A model generated the notes under the pieces. The model worked only from the letters and a program-made list of their open reading frames with translations. It had not been told where the DNA came from and did not search any database. A stretch of DNA of 53,283 nucleotides from a virus: IMG/VR virus record IMGVR_UViG_3300021090_000027, positions 1 through 53,283 of that record, one strand, 5' to 3'. This document shows, piece after piece, positions 40,108 through 47,539 of this stretch. Position 1 is the first letter of the stretch. The number at the start of each line of letters is the position of its first letter. Both the position numbers and the translations under genes were made by a program.

Positions 40108-40284
40108 CCGGCGGTCAGCTGCCCAGTATTCGGTGTCGAGTGTCCGATGGCATTGCCCTGGATGTACGAAGCATTCAAAGCCGATGTGTCTGAGTTCTGT
40201 TGGTGTCCCGCAGATGACACAGGAACGCATCTCTTTGCCTCCCCAAATAAAGGAGCCGAGGGTTTCCCAGTCGCGGTCAGTCAT
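40000..40284 (-). CDS. Minus-strand moron with CxxC motif (94 aa)
   Basis: ATG 40284 overlaps the upstream stop (ATGACTGA). The middle has CVICGTPTELRHIGFECF and a further Cys (GQC), a candidate zinc site. The last 35 residues are antisense to the plus gene 39862-40107 and less protein-like. It is the last gene of a three-gene minus cassette. Confidence 0.55.
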   Translation of the reverse strand: MTDRDWETLGSFIWGGKEMRSCVICGTPTELRHIGFECFVHPGQCHRTLDTEYWAADRRSAIRVLSSGTLSLIHLPMRGPLRFNPRRRQIPVTG

Positions 40285-40624
40285 TGGTCGTCCCGGTTTG
40301 CATGATGTAGTTGCTGAGATTTGTGATGAACGCTTCAAAGTGTTCAGCGCTCATCCCGTCTGCTACCGCAGCTTCTTTCATCCCTGGTAGGACATCACCA
40401 AGGGTTAGCTGGTACTTGTCCCGCCATTGCATGAGGTGCATGATACAAATGCTTTTCACGTTTTCGTTGTTTAACCTGAATTCTTGGGTAGGAACGGAAA
40501 ACCATGAGCGGCACCCACACTCAGTGGCGTGTTCGAGGGTGCTACCTTTCGCCCGTATGTCTTGGATGAAGTCCCGGTAAGGCCATACCACAATCAGGTT
40601 CGGTGGGTTTGCTTTGTTGTTCAC
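40277..40624 (-). CDS. Minus-strand moron protein (115 aa)
   Basis: It overlaps both neighbours by ATGA-type junctions. The N-terminal half includes CGCRSWF with adjacent charged residues; the C-terminal half is helical (MKEAAVADGMSAEHFEAFIT). No family recognised. Confidence 0.65.
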   Translation of the reverse strand: MNNKANPPNLIVVWPYRDFIQDIRAKGSTLEHATECGCRSWFSVPTQEFRLNNENVKSICIMHLMQWRDKYQLTLGDVLPGMKEAAVADGMSAEHFEAFITNLSNYIMQTGTTND

Positions 40625-40875
40625 AGGTCACCCTTGTAAATGTTAGTGACCCCAATAACGAGTGCGTCAGCCCCTGAGAACGCCACATCCACATCACAGT
40701 CTAGACCGGTTGGTTTTCCGAGCATGAGCCCGTGGGGTCGGCAGAGAAGAATGGTCTGGTTCAGGCACGCAACCGCGACGACGGTTGCGACCTGCTCACA
40801 TTCGTTCTCGGGTTCTCCGGGGATGAGCCCTGTTCGGCCCTGCTGACACATCAACTTCTCTTCAATGTAAGCCAT
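40621..40875 (-). CDS. Minus-strand moron protein with Cys pairs (84 aa)
   Basis: ATG 40875 is the first codon of the cassette and has no ribosome binding site; a TACTCT element lies six nt upstream, so the mRNA may be leaderless. The protein has several Cys (MCQQG, ECEQV, CLNQTILLC, CDVD) with a His near the middle (CRPHG), consistent with metal binding. Function unknown. Confidence 0.65.
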   Translation of the reverse strand: MAYIEEKLMCQQGRTGLIPGEPENECEQVATVVAVACLNQTILLCRPHGLMLGKPTGLDCDVDVAFSGADALVIGVTNIYKGDL

Positions 40876-40881
40876 GCACAG

Positions 40882-40887
40882 AGAGTA
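40882..40887 (-). promoter_or_regulatory. Possible leaderless promoter -10 of minus moron cassette
   Basis: The minus strand reads TACTCT with six nt to the ATG at 40875, the spacing expected of a leaderless actinobacterial promoter. No clear -35 is seen. It lies in the 26-nt gap between the divergent starts at 40875 and 40902. Confidence 0.4.
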
Positions 40888-40901
40888 CCAGAGGATCACC
40901 G

Positions 40902-41801
40902 ATGGGTTACCCTACCAGCGACACGTTTTCGAGTCTGATAGATGAAGTAATCACAAGTCTGTCCGGGTTCGGGACTGAGAATGACGCTGTGTGCACACTC
41001 CTCGAACCGGTCACAGCATCAAGTGTTGTCCTCAGTGTGGATGACACAGACGATGTCAGTCGTGGGCTCCTCGAAATCGAGGAGGAAATCCTTTATGTGA
41101 ATAGTGCCGAGAACGGCACGGTTACACTCCAGTCGTGGGGTCGTGGGTATAAAGGCACCACTGCTGTAGCCCATGCTGCTGGTACACCGGTGTTCGTGGC
41201 TCCGACGTGGCCTCGCGCTGTCGTCGCGAGGGAAGTGAACAACACCATTCGTGCCGTGTACCCGAACTTGTGGGCTATCGGAACGAATGACTTTTCTTCT
41301 TCCCCTACCACATGGCAATACGTGATGCCAGCTGCTGTTGAGCGTGTCCTGTCCGTTGAGTGGCGTTGGACCACTGACCTTGACGGGTGGATGCCTATCA
41401 CCGGATGGGAGTTGATCCAATCTGCGAACGTCACAGACTTCGCAACAGGAAAAGCGTTACTGATTAGTGAACCTTTACCTGCTGGTTGTCGTATCCATGT
41501 GACGTACGCGAAAGCCCCCACGTTCCTCTCGTTGCCCACTGATACGTACGCATCAACGGGGCTTCCCTCATCGAGTAGAGACGTGATCGTTTATGGTGCC
41601 GCTTCACGGCTCCTCCCATGGCAAGACACTGGTCGTATCCCTGTTACTGCTGTTTCTTCTGATGTTCAGGATTCGTTGAAACCTGTCGGCAACGGGATAG
41701 TGTTGTCGAAAGAACTACGTAACTTGTATGTCACTCGTCTCGCTGATGAACGTCGCGCTCTGTTGGAGCGCTACCCCACAAGAACTCATAGGGTCCGCTA
41801 A
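40902..41801 (+). CDS. Head-tail adaptor / tail tube-like protein (299 aa)
   Basis: This 299-aa protein has an N-terminal helical part (TFSSLIDEVITSLSGFG), a beta domain with alternating Val/Thr strands (GTVTLQSWGRGYKGTTAVAH), then helices with a EVNNTIRAVYPNLW motif. The arrangement resembles tail adaptor proteins of short-tailed phages that sit under the portal. Start follows GAGGATCACCG. Role inferred from context and shape. Confidence 0.55.
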   Translation: MGYPTSDTFSSLIDEVITSLSGFGTENDAVCTLLEPVTASSVVLSVDDTDDVSRGLLEIEEEILYVNSAENGTVTLQSWGRGYKGTTAVAHAAGTPVFVAPTWPRAVVAREVNNTIRAVYPNLWAIGTNDFSSSPTTWQYVMPAAVERVLSVEWRWTTDLDGWMPITGWELIQSANVTDFATGKALLISEPLPAGCRIHVTYAKAPTFLSLPTDTYASTGLPSSSRDVIVYGAASRLLPWQDTGRIPVTAVSSDVQDSLKPVGNGIVLSKELRNLYVTRLADERRALLERYPTRTHRVR

Positions 41802-43021
41802 TGGCTGCTAGGAATTACTCTTCTGTTGCGCGCCTAGCGTCTCTAACTGCTGGCGTGAACGCCTCAACAACAACATTCGCTGTTGACCAGACAACTGGTT
41901 TCCCAACGATCCCTTTCACAGCTGTTGTGGATGCTGGTCGTACTGCTGAAGAAATCGTTACTGTCACTTCTGTGGTCGGACTTATCCTCACAGTAATTAG
42001 GGGTGAGGATGGGACCGCTGGGCAACCACATGATGCTGCCGCTGAAGTGCGGCACATGGCCACGGCGAGGGATTACCGTGAACCAGCAGAGCATATCGCT
42101 CAAACGTCTGGGGTTCATGGCACTACGGGTCTCCTGGTAGACGCTAACTCTACTCAGTCTCTCGACAATAAAACGTTCACTCCTGCTACTACTGATCATG
42201 TTCCGGTGAAACTGCTGGCTGCCTCTGGGCAGACCGCGAATCTCCTTGATGTTCTGTCGGCTGGGTCTGTGGTTCTGGCGTCTGTGTCGGTCACTGGTCG
42301 TCTCTCAACCCCTGGTGTTGATGGTACATCGTCGTCTACTTTCACTGCTGGTACAGCTGCTACTGTCGCAGCGATCGTTAAGGGCGCTGCTTCACAGTCA
42401 GCGAACCTATTGAGTGTTAGGAATGATGCGAACACTGAGGTGGCGTCTATCGGTCCCTCGGGGACCGTGACTGCACCCATTGTGAGCGGTGGAACAATCA
42501 ATGGTTCCGCATCGGTGAATACCCCTACAGTGAATGGGACTACTCAGTCAATATTCACTACACCAGTGCTTGGTACTACTCCTCTGATTGTGAAGCAACC
42601 GACAGGGCAGACCGTTCCGAGTTTGGTTGTTCGTGATGTTGCTGATGTGAATCGTGCTGGTGTCACTGGTGAGACCGGTGGGTTCCAGTTGTTCCACGGT
42701 TCGGCAACGAACCTGGTTCCTTTCCGGATCCATGCTGGATCGGAGCAGGTGACGATGCTCACTGGTGCAAGCTCCCAGGGTGGGAGCATTGATATCACCT
42801 CGTATGGTTTTAATACGAGCCCGTTGGTGATGCTAACGGTTCGTCAGGAAAATGAGTCGTCGGTTAAACGACGTGTGTTCGTTAATATTGAGGGTGCCCC
42901 AACGACCACGGCTATCCCGTTCCGGGTGGTTCAGTCGGCTGACCAGAACCTCCCGGATGACACCACGTACAGGGTCCATTGGATGGCTATTCAGATGACG
43001 CCGACTACGGCGGCTGGGTAA
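41801..43021 (+). CDS. Tail appendage protein with beta repeats (406 aa)
   Basis: It begins with TAATG overlap. The N-terminal 100 residues resemble an attachment domain (STTTFAVDQTTGFP, GLILTVIRGEDGT); a HGTTGLLVDANSTQSLDNKTF segment recurs in phage fibre stalks, and many Thr/Val/Gly strands follow, including a late beta domain. Probable fibre or appendage attached to the tail tip. Ends with TAATG overlap to the nozzle-like gene. Confidence 0.6.
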   Translation: MAARNYSSVARLASLTAGVNASTTTFAVDQTTGFPTIPFTAVVDAGRTAEEIVTVTSVVGLILTVIRGEDGTAGQPHDAAAEVRHMATARDYREPAEHIAQTSGVHGTTGLLVDANSTQSLDNKTFTPATTDHVPVKLLAASGQTANLLDVLSAGSVVLASVSVTGRLSTPGVDGTSSSTFTAGTAATVAAIVKGAASQSANLLSVRNDANTEVASIGPSGTVTAPIVSGGTINGSASVNTPTVNGTTQSIFTTPVLGTTPLIVKQPTGQTVPSLVVRDVADVNRAGVTGETGGFQLFHGSATNLVPFRIHAGSEQVTMLTGASSQGGSIDITSYGFNTSPLVMLTVRQENESSVKRRVFVNIEGAPTTTAIPFRVVQSADQNLPDDTTYRVHWMAIQMTPTTAAG

Positions 43022-44955
43022 TGACTTCTTCTTTCCTTGAACCGGTTCCACCGGATATTACTGAAACTATTCCTACGCACATTAGTGCACGGATCAGTAA
43101 CCCGGTGTATGTTAACCGGACGACACGCGCTGACGTGTCGATTAATGATCTTGCGTTCCAGTTCGCTATCAGTGACTCGAATGTGTATCAGCGGGAGACC
43201 GCTGAGTTCCGTCGTGAACAGATTGATACGTCACGGGAGCCTGGTGAGCAGTCACTGAATCAGTGGTGGGTGCGTGACCAGGACTCGTGGCACAAGGGTG
43301 CCGGTATCAACTTTTATGAGCCTGGTAGTGTCGAGACAACACAATATCGTTTTGACTCCAGTATGGGAGTAGATGTATGGACCGAGGGGCAAGTGAGTCT
43401 CCTGAAGAGGTGCCCTCTTCTGGAGAGTGCGAGCGTAGGTCAGGCTGCCTTTGCGACATCAGCGGTCGTATCCGGGGTCAATGTTTTTATTGGCGTGGTC
43501 GGCGGAACCCTGTTCCGCCACGACGGGACAACGAGGACTAACTACACCGGATACACTGGGTTCTCTTCTGAGCCGGTGATCACCGGCGCTAAGGTCCTCT
43601 GTGCTGGCACGAACGGCCTGTGGGTTGGGGACGTCGGTGGGACCACTGTTACTAACCTGTGGACTACAGCCTTGGGCACACAGTGCCGGGCATGGTGGGT
43701 CAAATCGAGGATTATCGCTTCTCAGGGTCATAAACTGTGGGACCTCACCCTTGCCGGTGGGTCCTTGGATTCTACAACACCATTGTTCGCTCACCCGTCA
43801 GCAACGTGGACATGGACGGGTGTCGCTGAAGCCCCCGGGGCTATCCTCGCTGCCGGGTATGACAACGGTTATGGTTATGTTTATAAGTTTGTCCTTGATG
43901 ATGCTGGTGCGGGGCTATCGCCCACGCTTGGTTCACCGATTCAGGTCGCGGACTTTCCCCCTGGCGAGGAAGTCCATTCACTGAGGTCTTACCTGAGTAC
44001 GTATGTTGCGATTGGTACAAGCCGGGGCATTCGTGTTGGGATCATGGATAACACGGGGACCATCCAATATGGTCCTCTTCTCGTTGAAACTACTTTGCCG
44101 GTGCGTGCACTGGGTGCACGTGACCGGTTTGTTTATGCAGGCATCGAAGCTGACTTAGATGGTTTCTCCGGGCTTGCCCGGATTGATCTCTCTCAGGCAA
44201 TCGCTGACCTAAGGTATGCTTGGGCTTATGATGCACAAGCCCACGTCACCGGACGAGTCCAATCAGTCACCTTCCTCGGTGTTAGTGACCGAGTTGTGTT
44301 TGGCATTCTTGGAGCAGGCATATTTCAGCAATCCGGCACGCTATATGAGAGCACTGGATATGTTACCTCCGGAAAGATTCGTTACGGCACTAGCGAACCC
44401 AAAACGTACAATCTGTTAAAGGTTCGTGCGTCTATCCCTGACCAGTGCACCATTTCGATTAATACGATCAGCCATCAGGGGACGAACACGTTCCTGAATA
44501 CACTGGGTTCAGCGTGGGACACTGATGAGGATGTGACGTTGCGTACGCTGGCTGATTTCGGTCAGCCGTATGCGTCGATCATGTTGACGTTGGCACCTAA
44601 TACGGCAACCACTGTGACCCCTGTGTTGCAGTCGTATCAGGTTAAGGCGACTCCTCAGCCGAAGATCCAACGCAACATTAAGATGCCGTTGCGGCTTGTT
44701 GATGTGGAGCAGGACAGGAATGGGATTAAGCAGGGCCGTACTGGTTCTGCTGCGTCACGGTTGGCTCTGCTGGAACAGATGGAACAAGAGCATACGGTGG
44801 TGTTGGTGCAGGACTACACGGCAAGGGATATTGATGGGAACCCTGAGGCGTATACAGCTCAGATCCGACAGGTCCAGTTTATCCGGGATACCCCGACGTC
44901 CCGTAATCGCCGTAATTTCGGTGGTATTGTTAACGTCTCATTGCTGAAACTCTAA
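43021..44955 (+). CDS. Tail nozzle-like beta-propeller protein (644 aa)
   Basis: ATG 43021 is used because it overlaps the previous stop. The first 130 residues form mixed strands, then a run of seven to eight blade-like repeats with G-x-x-L/V patterns (ASQGHKLWDLTLAGG, then GAILAAGYDNGYGYVYKFVL) suggests a beta-propeller. A C-terminal beta domain ends in a conserved-looking INVSLLKL-type strand (VNVSLLKL). T7-like nozzle proteins have this architecture. Inferred by fold pattern only. Confidence 0.55.
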   Translation: MTSSFLEPVPPDITETIPTHISARISNPVYVNRTTRADVSINDLAFQFAISDSNVYQRETAEFRREQIDTSREPGEQSLNQWWVRDQDSWHKGAGINFYEPGSVETTQYRFDSSMGVDVWTEGQVSLLKRCPLLESASVGQAAFATSAVVSGVNVFIGVVGGTLFRHDGTTRTNYTGYTGFSSEPVITGAKVLCAGTNGLWVGDVGGTTVTNLWTTALGTQCRAWWVKSRIIASQGHKLWDLTLAGGSLDSTTPLFAHPSATWTWTGVAEAPGAILAAGYDNGYGYVYKFVLDDAGAGLSPTLGSPIQVADFPPGEEVHSLRSYLSTYVAIGTSRGIRVGIMDNTGTIQYGPLLVETTLPVRALGARDRFVYAGIEADLDGFSGLARIDLSQAIADLRYAWAYDAQAHVTGRVQSVTFLGVSDRVVFGILGAGIFQQSGTLYESTGYVTSGKIRYGTSEPKTYNLLKVRASIPDQCTISINTISHQGTNTFLNTLGSAWDTDEDVTLRTLADFGQPYASIMLTLAPNTATTVTPVLQSYQVKATPQPKIQRNIKMPLRLVDVEQDRNGIKQGRTGSAASRLALLEQMEQEHTVVLVQDYTARDIDGNPEAYTAQIRQVQFIRDTPTSRNRRNFGGIVNVSLLKL

Positions 44956-44975
44956 CCCGGTTAGAGTGCTAGTAT
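44950..44975 (+). promoter_or_regulatory. Palindrome plus leaderless promoter before moron pair
   Basis: An 8-bp inverted repeat (44950-44957 with 44959-44966) overlaps the nozzle stop codon. A -10 element TAGTAT at 44970-44975 lies seven nt upstream of the ATG at 44983, which has no ribosome binding site. This matches a leaderless actinobacterial promoter with an operator or hairpin just upstream. Confidence 0.5.
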
Positions 44976-44982
44976 TCATACC

Positions 44983-45513
44983 ATGGACTCTCCCATCGAG
45001 GTCACAACTGACCCTGTGTTGTTGCGTGCGTGGAAGCTCCCCGCATCCCGGTACCGCGTCCCGCTCCCTCCTGGGGTGTGGGATAACGAACCTGACAAAA
45101 TCCAATGGGTGGACGACAAGACAGACTTGGACTGTCTGATGCTCCGTTCCCGTTTCGGTAACTGGTGTGGGTATGTTGGCGTGGCACGCCGACACCCGTT
45201 CCACGGCATCGATTACCAGATGATCAACGTGGATGTCCACGGTGGCTTGACCTTCGCTGGCCTGTGCACGCCTGGTGAACCGATCGACGGTATCTGCCAT
45301 ATCGCCGAACCCGGTCGTGAGACCGAGCCCTGGTGGCTGGGATTCGACTGTGGCCATTACATGGATTACCAGCCGGGGATGGCTGCGACCATGGCTGAGG
45401 TTCTCAAGGAACCCACGTACCGCGACCTGTACGAGACAGGTCATTACCGCACTGTTGAATACGTGCGGAACGAAGTGACCGAGTTAGCCCGTCAACTTTG
45501 GGAATGCCGATGA
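44983..45513 (+). CDS. Conserved phage protein, 'VHGGLTF...WWLGFDCGH' family (176 aa)
   Basis: This protein matches a widespread uncharacterised phage family by its ordered motifs: LDCLMLRS, WCGYVGVA, VHGGLTFAGLC, ICHIAEPG, WWLGFDCGHYMD. The conserved Cys, His and Asp residues suggest a metal or catalytic site, but the activity is unknown to me. It has its own probable leaderless promoter after the tail genes and overlaps the next ORF by ATGA, features of an accessory moron. Confidence 0.75.
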   Translation: MDSPIEVTTDPVLLRAWKLPASRYRVPLPPGVWDNEPDKIQWVDDKTDLDCLMLRSRFGNWCGYVGVARRHPFHGIDYQMINVDVHGGLTFAGLCTPGEPIDGICHIAEPGRETEPWWLGFDCGHYMDYQPGMAATMAEVLKEPTYRDLYETGHYRTVEYVRNEVTELARQLWECR

Positions 45514-45947
45514 CCCCACTGTGGTTTAAACGAACCATCATCCTGGGTATGACTGGCCCGGACGTTGACATTGTGCGGAACAAGTTCGGCCTGGAACCAG
45601 GCCCTTACGATCGAACAACGATGGAATTGGTGAGAGGCTTGGCTAGGAAACGGCACATCGAAACTGATGGTGAAATCGATCAGGTTGTAGCTGTGGCTCT
45701 CGGCCCTGCTGCCGACGAGGACATTGCACCAACCTGGTTTGAACGTGAACTGTCCCTCTGGTGCGAGGGCGAAGACGTCAGGTTGTTCCGTTGGGCTATC
45801 GGGTTCAAGGACAACGACAATAGGTTCCATCCTGAGGAAGAAGCAGCCGTCAGACGGCTGCAATCTCAACGTGACCTGGTCGTGACCGGTCGAGTCGATG
45901 AAGCTCTTGCAAAATATATTGGTGAAGCACCACGAGAACGAAGATAA
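45510..45947 (+). CDS. Peptidoglycan-binding-domain-like protein (145 aa)
   Basis: ATG 45510 overlaps the previous stop. Two repeats of the PG_binding_1 pattern can be seen: GPDVDIVRNKFGLEPG...ELVRGLA...DGEID (residues about 16-55) and GEDVRLFRWAIGF...AAVRRLQ...VTGRVDEALA (about 90-135). No catalytic domain is attached. It may bind cell wall, or be an accessory protein co-expressed with the upstream gene. A strong terminator follows. Confidence 0.65.
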   Translation: MTPLWFKRTIILGMTGPDVDIVRNKFGLEPGPYDRTTMELVRGLARKRHIETDGEIDQVVAVALGPAADEDIAPTWFERELSLWCEGEDVRLFRWAIGFKDNDNRFHPEEEAAVRRLQSQRDLVVTGRVDEALAKYIGEAPRERR

Positions 45948-45956
45948 ACAAAGGAA

Positions 45957-45998
45957 ACCCTCGCTCAACCTCCCCAGGTTGAGCGAGGGTCCTTTTTT
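45957..45998 (+). terminator. Strong terminator at end of late block
   Basis: A perfect 15-bp stem (45957-45971 with 45976-45990), CCCC loop, and a T run at 45993-45998. It ends the plus-strand late transcript and may also act on the convergent minus genes. Confidence 0.9.
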
Positions 45999-46037
45999 CG
46001 TTTAGGTCAACGACCCCGTTCCGCAGACGGAGGTGAC

Positions 46038-46373
46038 TTAAACGAAAACTGCAACCGGGTCAGGAGGCTCGGTGGTCTCCCCTGACCCGGTTTGATCGTG
46101 TGCCGACAATAGCATGTCCACCGTTCCCGGAGGAAGAGGATGAGTCATTTGCTTGATTGTGGGGGGAAGACGGAAGCCCGCTGAGTAAACCTGCCCGGCT
46201 GCAAGAGCACGGTAGTTGTCGCACGCCGGGGAGCATTCCGCATAAGCCATATCGTCAGGAAGAGGCACACCATCAGCTTTGTAGCAGTAGGCAGACACAT
46301 GTGGGATAACCTCCATCAGTCGTTGTCGGGTAACGAGCTCGATATGAGTGAGGAGATCAGGGTCGGAATTCAT
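46038..46373 (-). CDS. Hypothetical protein (111 aa)
   Basis: It begins in an ATGA overlap with the SLOG gene. A Cys/Tyr region (SAYCYKADGVPLPDDMAYAE, then CSPACDNY) precedes a Pro-rich acidic tail. It is co-transcribed with the SLOG gene and may work with it. No family recognised. Confidence 0.65.
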   Translation of the reverse strand: MNSDPDLLTHIELVTRQRLMEVIPHVSAYCYKADGVPLPDDMAYAECSPACDNYRALAAGQVYSAGFRLPPTIKQMTHPLPPGTVDMLLSAHDQTGSGETTEPPDPVAVFV

Positions 46374-46960
46374 GGGGCCTCAATTTCTGGTGGTAGGAAT
46401 GGTCGCAGGTGGGACGGGCGATCATCGGGAGGTTTAATGGGCCACATCGTGGGCACGATTTGAGGGGCGGCTCCGGTATATCGTTCTTTGTATCCGTTGG
46501 ATTTGATTCGGTGGGTGAGGATTCGTGCTGCATTGGCTCTGCCCATCATGTCTAGTGTGCCAGATGATCTAACACCGTTGTCAAACCAGGGGAACCCTAG
46601 GCATTCGTTGCCTCCTAGGTCAGCCATTAACTGGTTACGGCGGGGCCCTGCCGCTGGGCAGAAACCGTTATTCACTTGTTTATGAGTACAGTTTTTGTCG
46701 CATTCCCGTGCCCAGTCAGCTGGGTACGGTTCGCATGTGCCTCCCTGTTCTACCCAGAATTTGGCTGCGAAGTAGTCGAATCCGGCGATGATCCCGCCGT
46801 CACGGTTCCGCCTTGGTGGGCAGGCACCGTGTACCAGGATGTATTGGTCACTGTTGTTCTTGTTGACGTCTTTGAGGTAAGGCGAGAGGACTGCGTGAAT
46901 TGTCGTTGCTCTGATTGCCGGGTATTCCCGGCTGCCTGCGACGATAAGCCGAATACCCAT
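46370..46960 (-). CDS. SLOG-domain protein (DUF2493 / YspA-like)
   Basis: The ATG at 46960 is preferred over 46978. The N-terminus has the SLOG/YspA pattern RLIVAGSREYP, followed by a helix, LVHGACPP, an FDYFAAKFW segment and a PADWARECD stretch with several Cys. A GPRRNQLMADLGG motif follows, then LGFPW and GTLDMMGRANAA. SLOG folds bind nucleotide-derived ligands; some sense immune signals (the Thoeris effector ThsA carries one). Whether this protein sequesters or senses a host signal is not known. Confidence 0.75.
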   Translation of the reverse strand: MGIRLIVAGSREYPAIRATTIHAVLSPYLKDVNKNNSDQYILVHGACPPRRNRDGGIIAGFDYFAAKFWVEQGGTCEPYPADWARECDKNCTHKQVNNGFCPAAGPRRNQLMADLGGNECLGFPWFDNGVRSSGTLDMMGRANAARILTHRIKSNGYKERYTGAAPQIVPTMWPIKPPDDRPSHLRPFLPPEIEAP

Positions 46961-47257
46961 GGTCAACAACCTATACACAGGGAGTGAAGGGCTACAAGCC
47001 CTTCTAAGCCATCAGTTTGGGGGAGGTGACTCTCACCCCTATGGGTGTGGTGTTAGGCGCTTAGAACGTGACTCAGCCCCTCCCAGGACGGTTGCTGTGT
47101 GAGAGCCAACCGCGTCAGATGCCCTGGGAGGGGCTGAGTACTGTATGTCCAAGCGGTGACCTCCACGCGCTAATTTCAAGCGCGCGTATTCACCGACGCT
47201 GGACGAGTGGCGTCCCCACCTAGCACCCCGGGTGCTCGGATGGATCGAACCAGGAAG

Positions 47258-47295
47258 CAAACTACCACAGCCCCCGATGGGACGGGGGCTGTGGT
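47258..47295. repeat. Repeated hairpin unit 1
   Basis: Contains the shared unit CAAACTACCACAGCCC (47258-47273), forming a 12-bp stem (47264-47275 with 47284-47295) and 8-nt loop. Units 2 and 3 share the same 5' half. Confidence 0.85.
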
Positions 47296-47369
47296 GGAGG
47301 AACCACGACCGGCAGGGTCGCTATCAACTCTGGCCCGGACCTGTAAGGAGCAAGCAGCGGGCGTGGGCA

Positions 47370-47407
47370 CAAACTACCACAGCCCACGGGGCAATCCGTG
47401 GGCTGTG
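47370..47407. repeat. Repeated hairpin unit 2
   Basis: Shared unit at 47370-47385; stem 47378-47389 with 47396-47407 (12 bp), 6-nt loop. The stem differs from unit 1 by a compensated base pair, so the structure is conserved along with the sequence. Confidence 0.85.
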
Positions 47408-47439
47408 TCCTCCGTTGCTCGCTGCTAAGAAGGTGCCTG

Positions 47440-47479
47440 CAAACTACCACAGCCCCCAGCAGGGGTACCGGGGGCTGTG
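47440..47479. repeat. Repeated hairpin unit 3
   Basis: Shared unit at 47440-47455; stem 47448-47457 with 47470-47479 (10 bp), 12-nt loop. Spacing from unit 2 is 70 nt, from unit 1 to 2 it is 112 nt. Confidence 0.85.
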
Positions 47480-47539
47480 TACTCGCTCCAGTGGGGGTAG
47501 GTCACCACTAGGACCAACCGGAGCGAGGTAGAGGCAACG

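Larger units (their letters stand above)
46986..47528. other. Structured intergenic region beside integrase
   Basis: No gene is seen. It holds a 7-bp hairpin (46986-47004), a 17-bp perfect long-range stem (47071-47087 with 47123-47139) enclosing an inner 6-bp stem, small hairpins near 47165-47235, three repeated hairpins (next entries), and an 8-bp stem pairing 47482-47489 with 47521-47528. Being just past the integrase gene, it is also the natural place for attP. A non-coding RNA and/or recombination site are the main readings. Confidence 0.65.

Noticed and set aside
40902-44955. Tape measure and long-tail module
   Set aside because: Proteins are beta-rich adaptor, appendage and propeller types; none is a long helical protein with hydrophobic repeats, and no tail chaperone frameshift is seen.
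47258-47479. Three repeats as a small CRISPR array
   Set aside because: The repeats are hairpin arms at unequal spacing (112 and 70 nt), the spacers are structured and there are no cas genes.
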